A stretch of 64,000 bases of DNA from Ceratothoa steindachneri (taxonomy: Eukaryota; Arthropoda; Malacostraca; Isopoda; Cymothoidae). The notes beneath the pieces are model-generated. The model had not been told where the DNA came from, searched no databases, and was given only the letters and a program-made list of their open reading frames with translations. The DNA is taken from NCBI GenBank assembly GCA_963969495.1, contig OZ018326.1, positions 179,159,497 to 179,223,496 on the forward strand. Reading direction: 5' to 3'. Each line of letters starts with the position of its first letter. Within the stretch, counting starts at the first letter, position 1. The position numbers and the translations under genes were made by a program. Positions 57,455 through 64,000 of this stretch are shown in pieces.

Positions 57455-58545
57455 TGTCGTATGGTAACCTGAGTTTGATGCATACAAGCCAGAAGAGGGC
57501 GACCAACTGTGCCATTTATGCAAGCCGAACTAACGACCTGACACGAGACCTGAACCTTTCCAAAGAATCTGCTCAGCTATTGGGTTCGCGTCTTCAAGAA
57601 AAATGTATGCTGGCACCAGGAACAACATTCTATTGGTATTGGGATCACGAGAAAGAATTTATGAAATTTTTCACTTTCGATGAATTCTCTTTGCTGGTCT
57701 ACTGTAACAATATTGCTGACCTGCTCAACTTTATGGGCCTGAAGTATGATGTTATGGAATAGAGACTTTCGTAGTTGTTGGACTCATCATAGGCCTTCAA
57801 AGTTGGTGCACAAAGTATCCATGCTTTATGTGCTTGTTGGACAGTCAGGTTGACGACCAGCATTATGTCAAACAAGATTGGCTGTCAAGACAAGGATTAG
57901 AATCCAGTTCACACAACGTTCTGTCCCACCTCCTGGTTGAACCAAGCAAGATAATGCTTTCACCCTTGCACATCAAACTCAGTTTGAGGAAAAAAAAAAT
58001 TCAAGGCAATGGACAGGGAAGGTAGAGGATTTGCTTTCCTACATCAGAAGTTTCCACGAGTCAGAAAGAAAAAAACTGAAGGCAGGTGTATTTGATGGTC
58101 CTCATAATGGAGCTCATCAAGAACACCAGTTTTGATGAAGCACTGAATTCTGCTAAACTCTGCCTGTGTTTTTCCTTAAGTCAGGCATTGCAAACTTCCT
58201 TGGCAACCACAGAAGGCCTCAGTAAGAGAAGGTGGTTGATTAGTTAATGGGGAATTTTCGCAAACTTTATGGGTACATGTCAGTGAAAATGCACTTCTTT
58301 CGCGCTTACCTGGACTATTTTCTCCGAGAATTATGGAGAACTCAGTGAAGAACAGGGTGGGTGCTTTCACCAAAATATCCGTGTTATGGGGAGACGCTAC
58401 TAAGTGCGTTGGAATGTCAACTTTCTTGCTGACTACTGCTCGTGCCCGAAAAGGGATTTGGTGTCCGCTAGTAACAATCGGAAGTCCATGACGAGACCAT
58501 TCACCCATCAGTAGCTTTATTGGTATGTTATACTCTTTTTATATC
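57455..58545 (+). pseudogene. C-terminal part of the second repeated invertebrate protein
   Basis: The open frame at 57454-57762 contains DLTRDLNLSKESAQLLGSRL, APGTTFYWYWDHEKEFMKFF and LVYCNNIADLLNFMGLKYD. Later frames give LHIKLSL then FKAMDREGRGFAFLHQKFPR (about 57960-58055), NFLGNHR near 58190, MSVKMHFFRAYLDYF near 58275-58320, and LADYCSCPKRDL near 58423-58458. These blocks, in this order, match the middle and C-terminus of the same uncharacterised multi-copy family whose N-terminal part lies at 52049-52213. The Gypsy remnant separates them. Many frameshifts. Function unknown. Confidence 0.7.
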
Positions 58546-59464
58546 AATTAGAACATTCTGTAGATCTTCTGTGTAAAAATAAGTTCAAAATTTACTATTG
58601 TGTACATTCGCCTACAAATAGATCTGAATACAGGAATTTATGACATTTGCTTATATCTCAAAAACTTGATCTGATTGGATAAAATAAGCAGGATTTTCGG
58701 ATTCCGTGCAAAAACTGGCCTAAATCGGGTATTATGTGTTAGAACTTGAAAATAGCGCAGAACAGTGTATAATTAACAGTCATTCTCGCGTGCGCGCAAA
58801 CTACCGTGCGCTGCGGTGAAAAGTTTACTAATTGTGCATTATATGATATTATATGATAGAGAGAGTGCGCAACTGTCCTGAATCTGCCTTGCCCCTACAA
58901 ATAATAATCAGCAAGTAAAGATATTTTAATACCACAATAGAAGAATTTTAAACAATATGCATATGTATTTATTTGCAACGGGACTTTTTATCCCCGCCAA
59001 CGCCGGGTACATACACTAGTAATTTATATGGGTACATGAGAGGGAATTGCAACCACGAAATAAATAAATTTCCCCCCTCCCCCTCCACCATGTTTCAGCT
59101 AATCCACATAAAATCCGCATTTAGAAACGACGATCCATTCTTTAACCATTAAACGTCCGCCTTCGAATTTCAAGATGGAGTTCACTCAAGTTTTATCAAA
59201 CCGTTTGTGTCTGCGCGCAGAATTTCCTCACTGAGAAGAAGCTGAATTTTAGTCATCTCGACGTTTGCATCCATTAATTCACTCCCCGCAAGGGAGGGGG
59301 AAGCAAGGGTAATACAACTTAAACCTGGAAGAGTAGCACGCTCTCCCGATCTGAGGGCCTGTTTAGAACCAGGAAAGAATGGAAGAGGGCGTTAAACGTT
59401 CAAAAAAGTAATAAAAAATAATTCACTCTCATGAACCTCTAGCTGCATCCGTGGTTGAAATAGC
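58546..59464. other. No recognisable gene
   Basis: AT-rich with a GC-alternating patch near 58785-58820. No coding or repeat signal that I can support. Confidence 0.5.
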
Positions 59465-60338
59465 AAGACCATTAAGTGGCGATCGCGACTTCGCGCTATA
59501 GAACCTTATCGCGACCCAAGGCAATTAAGGAAGACTGTTGGCGATGAATCTTTCTTCCCGTCTAGATAATTTCGTGGTATATATTCGGCACTTCAAAGTT
59601 CACATGCAGAATGTGTCTGAAGCCGCCGTCCAGTACGTTAGGCGTAACGTCTTCGTTAGTCGAGAGGAAATCGACTACGTTGTCATCTAGAGAAGAATTG
59701 AGTGATGTCGAAGATCCAAGGAAGAGCTAGTCGTCACTCAGTGTTGCTCGTGGAAATAGTTAGGCGCGCTTCAACCCTTCTCACCCCGTCTTCGGATTTT
59801 AAGGATCGGAAAAGCCATTCGCGAAGCAACCTCCGTTTGCCTCTTAAGGATAAGAGGCCCCGCAACTTCAGTTTCCCAAAGTTGAATTGAGCGTCCCGTG
59901 AGACAGCCTCAAGTTCAAGGTCGAACTTACTTACCTGGTCCTACTCGCCGCACATCAAGGTGAAAGGGATTTAACCCCTGCTTCGTCACGCTCCTTCCAC
60001 CTTTATCGCGTCGAGCCTCAAGGATCCCCTTTGCTCTAGGACTTGCATAATTGTAAAATCATTACTTAATTAATTATCCCTCGGTTCAAACTTAATTGAT
60101 AGTGTTAATCATCTTAGCAGTGAACCGTCAATATTTAATTGCATTGCCATTTAGCTTGCCCTATATGTATATGTAATGTTTAGTCCTATTAAAGTATATT
60201 TTTGTAGCTGTGTTTGAATATTCCTTGGCCTAGAAATTGTGTATTTAAAGTACTCTTAAAGCCATCCCCAGGTGGAGCCTTAATTTCGGTCGGCCAGTAG
60301 GCCAGTGTGCGTATAACGGCGTACAACCGGTCATACCA
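59465..60338 (+). repeat. 5' LTR of a plus-strand LTR retrotransposon
   Basis: About 874 bp nearly identical to 61502-62377, from AAGACCATTAAG to TCATACCA. Differences are scattered single bases and small indels. A CTATATGTATATG stretch and AATAT-rich part lie near its right third. Exact ends (TG...CA) are uncertain by about a dozen bases. Confidence 0.88.
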
Positions 60339-60794
60339 CAACAAGGTGTGCGCTCTGATACTCATAAAACTGGCGTCATGTCTTTGGGTTTGTAAAAGAT
60401 TCCACCCTACCTGATCTTTTGCTATTTGATTAAAGATCATTATTTCCACTCTATACAGTAGCAAGTGTCAAGAATATTCAAGCAAAAATTATATGACAAT
60501 TTTAGGGGCGGGTTTATTGGCAATTATATTTTTTGTTTATTGAGCGTATTTACGTGAGTCAGGATACCAGTAATTAAACCGCAAGAATAGCCGCTAAATT
60601 TTGGTTTTGCTGTGGTAAAATTACCAGAAGACCCAGTCCTGAGTTAGGTTCGCTCGTTAGTTATTCTCTTTTTCTGGTGTGCATAATTAATTTGAACCTT
60701 TAGTAAGTTTTGGGGGAGTTAATTGTTAATTACAAGTAGGTTGTCAATTCGACACTTTAGAATGTACCTTATAGGAACCTAATTCGTAATCGAG

Positions 60795-60974
60795 AGTGAC
60801 CATAATCCCTTGTCGAACCTTCGTAATTTCAAGAGTCAAAATGGACGACTAATGCGTTGGAGTTTGTTGCTCATGGAATACCAATTCCGTGTTATCTATA
60901 TCAAGGGTACTCAAAATTGTTTAGTGGATAGTTTAAGTAGAAATCCTCTAGAAGACCCTATTGCCACAAATTAA
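60795..60974 (+). pseudogene. Gypsy RNase H C-terminus
   Basis: Reads ESDHNPLSNLRNFKSQNGRL, MRWSLLLMEYQFRVIYIKG, TQNCLVDSLSRNPLEDPIAT and a stop at about 60974. The wording is close to the minus-strand element (VKNNNGRL, QFKIVYIKGS, NCLADSLSRNPL), so both belong to related Gypsy lineages. RNase H being directly followed by the 3' untranslated part and LTR, with no integrase after it, again fits the Gmr1 order. Confidence 0.82.
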
Positions 60975-61140
60975 AGATACCATTAGCGTATCTCCTTGTA
61001 AATATGTTTGCTGATTTGTTTTATATATAGGTTAATTGTTTGAAGTGTTAGATAATTATCCTCAGTTGCAGTGTGTCTTTAATAATGGTTGATTTTTTTT
61101 CTTTTATTTAGATTCTCAATGTGTTACAACGATCTACAAT

Positions 61141-61182
61141 GAAAATAAGTACCCTAGAAGACCTTACGGTCCATACAATGGA
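61141..61182 (-). mobile_element. Isolated CR1-alpha 3' terminus
   Basis: On the minus strand reads TGGACCGTAAGGTCTTCTAG followed by GGTACTTATTTTC, the same as the 3' end of copies A and L. No coding part is attached, so it is a very short 5'-truncated insertion or a hairpin-only fragment, sitting inside the LTR element. Confidence 0.75.
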
Positions 61183-61501
61183 AAAAAATATTTATTGTAC
61201 CTGTGCGTATAGTCTGAAGTAATTATTATTATTTGCTAATCCCGCTCATGTCCGAATTTGGTTTGTATCTCATTGCACTAATTCAATTTTTATAGCGTCC
61301 TTCCCCCCTTGAAGAAAAATGAGTTCGAGTCATTTTATTTTCACACCCGACTTGTGGAGGGAAAAAATGTCTTCCTGAAAAGGGAGTATGGAAGAATGAG
61401 AGAGGGATGGAATTCCCCCGCCCCCCTCCCTGGCTTGCCCAGTTCACCGTTGGCCGCTCGAAATTCGTCTGCCCTATATACACGAAAATTAGGACAATGG
61501 A

Positions 61502-62377
61502 AAGACCATTAAGTGGGCATCGCGACTTCGCGCTATAGAACCTTATTGCGACCCAAGGCAATTAAGGAAGTCTGTTGGCGATGAATCTTTCTCCCCGTCT
61601 AGATAATCTCGGGGTATATATTCGACACTTCAAAGTTCACATGCAGATTGTGTCTGAAAGCGCCGTCCGGTACGTTAGGCGTAACGTCTTCGTTAGTCGA
61701 AAGGAAATCGACTACGTTGTCATCTAGAGAAGAATTGAGTGATTGTCGAAGAACCAAGGAAGAGCTAGTCGTCACTCGGTGTTGTTCGAGGAAATAGTTA
61801 GGCGTGTTTCAACCCTTCTCACCACGTCTTCGGATTTTAGGAATCGGAAAAGCCATCCCGCGAAGCACCCTCTGTTTGCCTCTTAAGGATAAGAGGCCCC
61901 GCAACTCCAGTTTCCCAAAGTTGAATTGAGTGTCCCGTGAGACAGCCTCAAGTTCAAGGTCAAACTTACCTACCTGGTCCTACTCGCCGCACATCAAGGT
62001 AAAAAGGATTTAACCCCCGCTTCGTCACGCTCCTTCCACCTTTATCGCGTCGAGCCTCAAGGATCCCTTTGCTCTAGAACTTGCATAATTGTAAAATCAT
62101 TACTTAATTAATTATCCCTCGGTTCAAACTTAATTGATAGTGTTAATCATCTTAGCAGTGAACCGTCAATATTTAATTGCATTGCCATTTAACTTGCCCT
62201 ATATGTATATGCAATCTTTAGTCCTATTAAAATATATTTTTGTAGCCGTGTTTGAATATTTCTTGGCCTAGCAACTGTGTATTTAAAGCACTCTTAAAGC
62301 CATCCCCAGGTGGGAGCCTTAATTTCTGTCGGTCAGTAGGCCAGTGTGGGTATAACAGCGTACACTTGATCATACCA
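61502..62377 (+). repeat. 3' LTR of the plus-strand LTR retrotransposon
   Basis: Direct repeat of 59465-60338. Right flank begins TTACAACTACTATTATT. I could not settle the target duplication. Confidence 0.88.
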
Positions 62378-63404
62378 TTACAACTACTATTATTATTATA
62401 AGTAGTAGTAATTAAACCATTTCATTTTCGAGGCTCTACGATCGTAGAATGATATAAACATAAAGATCAGTATGACAATCAAAGCCAAATCCTTGTCATC
62501 AGGAGGCCAGATCACGTTAAGAAGGGCCGAAGGTGAGGAATAATGGCAGTACTCCATTTTTCCACCGACCAATGTAGAACCCCCTTATCATTTAAGAGGA
62601 GTATTGACTGAAAACTTCTTCAGTAGGTTCTGAGACGGAGAAGTGATGAGTTGTGTGTGTGAACGAAGGAGCTGAAAGAGACAAGGGCGGGATTGGCTAT
62701 TTGTGTGGGGATGTATGTGGATGGAACTGACCCCGCACATGTGTCAGACTCCACGCCCCGCGGGTATTGGTGTCAGTTCTCTATAAACCCTGATCTAGGA
62801 GGGCAGGAAGGGGGGGGAAATACTTCTCGATGGGAATCGAACCCGGTACCTAGTCGTGAAAATCCAGGGTATCACAGGTAAATTCTCTAGTAATAATTTC
62901 CTCTTGTTTTTTTCTTACCGTCCAATTAGCTTCAAATTCCCCCTAAATGCTTGGAATATTAAATCTGAAAGAACTGTCTACCATAGAGGTAAAAAAAGAA
63001 GGAGGTAAACAGTAATAGTGGGAAGGGGCAATTAGGGGGACGGGGTCCCCTGCTTTCCAGTTTATGTCCAATATCTATTTGTGTGCAGATAGGAAATCAG
63101 ATGTCTATTGGTTTTCCTTGTCAAGTTTCTATCTATTAGATTAACTTGTTTATGTGTTATAGAGTCTACTCCCTAACCTATGACTTACAGACATTACTGT
63201 ACTCCTAGTTCCTAAAGCCCATTTCCATCACTTGTGGGGTAATTCCACCAAAAATTGCTTCAGAACAATTAAAGATGTGTAATTTGCTGCAAGACCAATT
63301 AATTTTGCAGCTGTTAATCTCTAAATAAGGGTTTCAAATTTCGATAGAATCGGCCGAATAGTTAAAATGTTATTAGCAAAAGAATAAAAGCAAAACTGGG
63401 GCCG
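62378..63404. other. No gene; possible SINE-like B box
   Basis: GGGTTCGATTCCC on the minus strand at 62832-62844 fits a pol III B box (GGTTCGANNCC) and sits in sequence like a tRNA T-arm. No convincing A box or cloverleaf was found. The rest has no coding signal. A short GACC/GACT run lies near 63403-63425. Confidence 0.35.
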
Positions 63405-63720
63405 ACCGACCGACTGACCGACCGATATAGTGAGATATAGAGTCGCATGCGACTAAAAAGGAATACGCACATAACTGAGCCCTGGGTAACGCCTCTGTCC
63501 TGTGAGAAGAGTCCTGCGTAGGGCAAACCTACACGAACCTGGAACAAGCGGTCACACAGGAACTCGTAAATGAAAGTGGGTACGAATCCACGAAGTTCAA
63601 AATAATTGGAACTAGAGATAATAAATGAGTGTATGGTAGTTTCTTAAACTTCGGTGTTGTCGAAAGCTACAGCCAACGTAAGAGTTAGGCAGACAGACGC
63701 CTCTTGAAAGTGAAGCTATA
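63405..63720 (-). pseudogene. Jockey-like LINE reverse transcriptase scrap
   Basis: The minus strand gives LTLAVAFDNTEV (RT block with F-D), LRGFVPTFIYEFLCDRLFQV and RVGLPYAGLFSQDRGVTQGS. This is the order seen around the first RT aspartate to the PQGS block of jockey-type elements (usually RVGxxxSxxFxQExGVPQGS). Upstream sequence to the window edge may belong to it but is too decayed to read. The active-site YADD block would lie at lower coordinates and was not found. Confidence 0.6.
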
Positions 63721-64000
63721 TCGATATTAACGAAGGTAGTGTTTCAGCGATTCTATGCAGAGAGGGAGGTTATAATCCTCAATCTTGCGGAGGGAAAGGG
63801 CAGGGGGCATGCTATCCGAGTGAGACTTTGATATTGAGGCGAAGTAGAGGATCAGGCTGTTAGCAACTACTACTCATTTAAACATAAAAGCCTTATCGCT
63901 CTTGAACTTATGTGAGAAGATGGACTCTTTACCAGGTGATGTTAGGTAAAGCGGGGTTGGAAACTTTAGGGGCATAGGCCTGACGGAAGTATTGACAAGA

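Larger units (their letters stand above)
60339..61501 (+). mobile_element. Internal remnant between two LTRs
   Basis: Only about 1.16 kb remains between the LTRs. It keeps the last RNase H codons (60795-60974) and a purine-rich stretch with GGGAGTATGGAAGAATGAGAG near 61381-61401 that could serve as polypurine tract. gag, protease, integrase and RT are gone. A short CR1 3'-end fragment is embedded at 61141-61182. Confidence 0.8.

Noticed and set aside
59465..62377. Segmental duplication instead of LTRs
   Set aside because: The repeats flank an RNase H end and a purine-rich tract in the orientation expected for an LTR element, which explains them better.
62832..62844. tRNA gene
   Set aside because: Only a B-box/T-arm-like stretch fits; acceptor and anticodon arms cannot be drawn.

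Overview
The window is eukaryotic and almost entirely transposable-element sequence. I see no convincing single-copy host gene, no rRNA gene and no full tRNA gene. The mix of CR1-type LINEs, mariner elements, a hAT, Gypsy-type LTR remnants, long (AT)n and (CT)n tracts, and pieces of two repeated protein families I associate with invertebrates points to a large, repeat-rich invertebrate genome. An arthropod, perhaps a crustacean, is my best guess; the species is not identifiable by eye. Nearly every coding relic is broken by frameshifts, stops or truncation.

Layout. 1-10.1 kb: sparse sequence with a 15-unit minisatellite (2967-3402), a decayed mariner (3740-4713), a decayed RTE-like LINE (6555-7990), a foldback structure (8334-8486), Penelope-like repeat traces and long (AT)n runs. 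10.6-15.3 kb: a minus-strand EN-RT LINE (10577-14845), split by an 1107-bp hAT with 8-bp target duplications, and running in frame at its 5' end into a fragment of an unknown repeated protein (14825-15272). 15.3-44.0 kb: a dense pile of CR1-clade LINEs in several families. The best represented, here called CR1-alpha, has an ORF1 with a Cys-rich finger and an SGNH esterase-like domain and an ORF2 with endonuclease and reverse transcriptase. One plus-strand CR1-alpha (27913-29032, 30218-31529, 36551-38137) is split by two minus-strand copies (29033-30217 and 31530-36550); the second is about 5 kb long with a GAGAGT target duplication. A further copy looks 5'-inverted (38138-41693). Several copies sit head to tail, with the next element starting right at the (CT)n tail of the previous one.

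44.0-64.0 kb: a minisatellite of short inverted repeats (45294-45600), an inverted-repeat pair (47323/47665), a 1.4-kb mariner with intact terminal repeats but two lost catalytic residues (49535-50936), and a minus-strand Ty3/Gypsy remnant with Gmr1-like order gag-protease-integrase-RT/RNase H (53757-56960). That remnant lies between the N-terminal (52049-52213) and C-terminal (57455-58545) parts of a second unknown repeated protein. A plus-strand LTR element follows (about 875-bp LTRs at 59465-60338 and 61502-62377), then a jockey-like RT scrap (63405-63720).

Biologically the window is a record of repeated insertion, nesting and decay, not a working operon or pathway. The most notable points are a covarying GNRA-capped hairpin at the 3' end of two CR1 families, self-targeted insertion into (CT)n tails, the Gmr1-type domain order, and an in-frame join between an unknown ORF and a LINE endonuclease.
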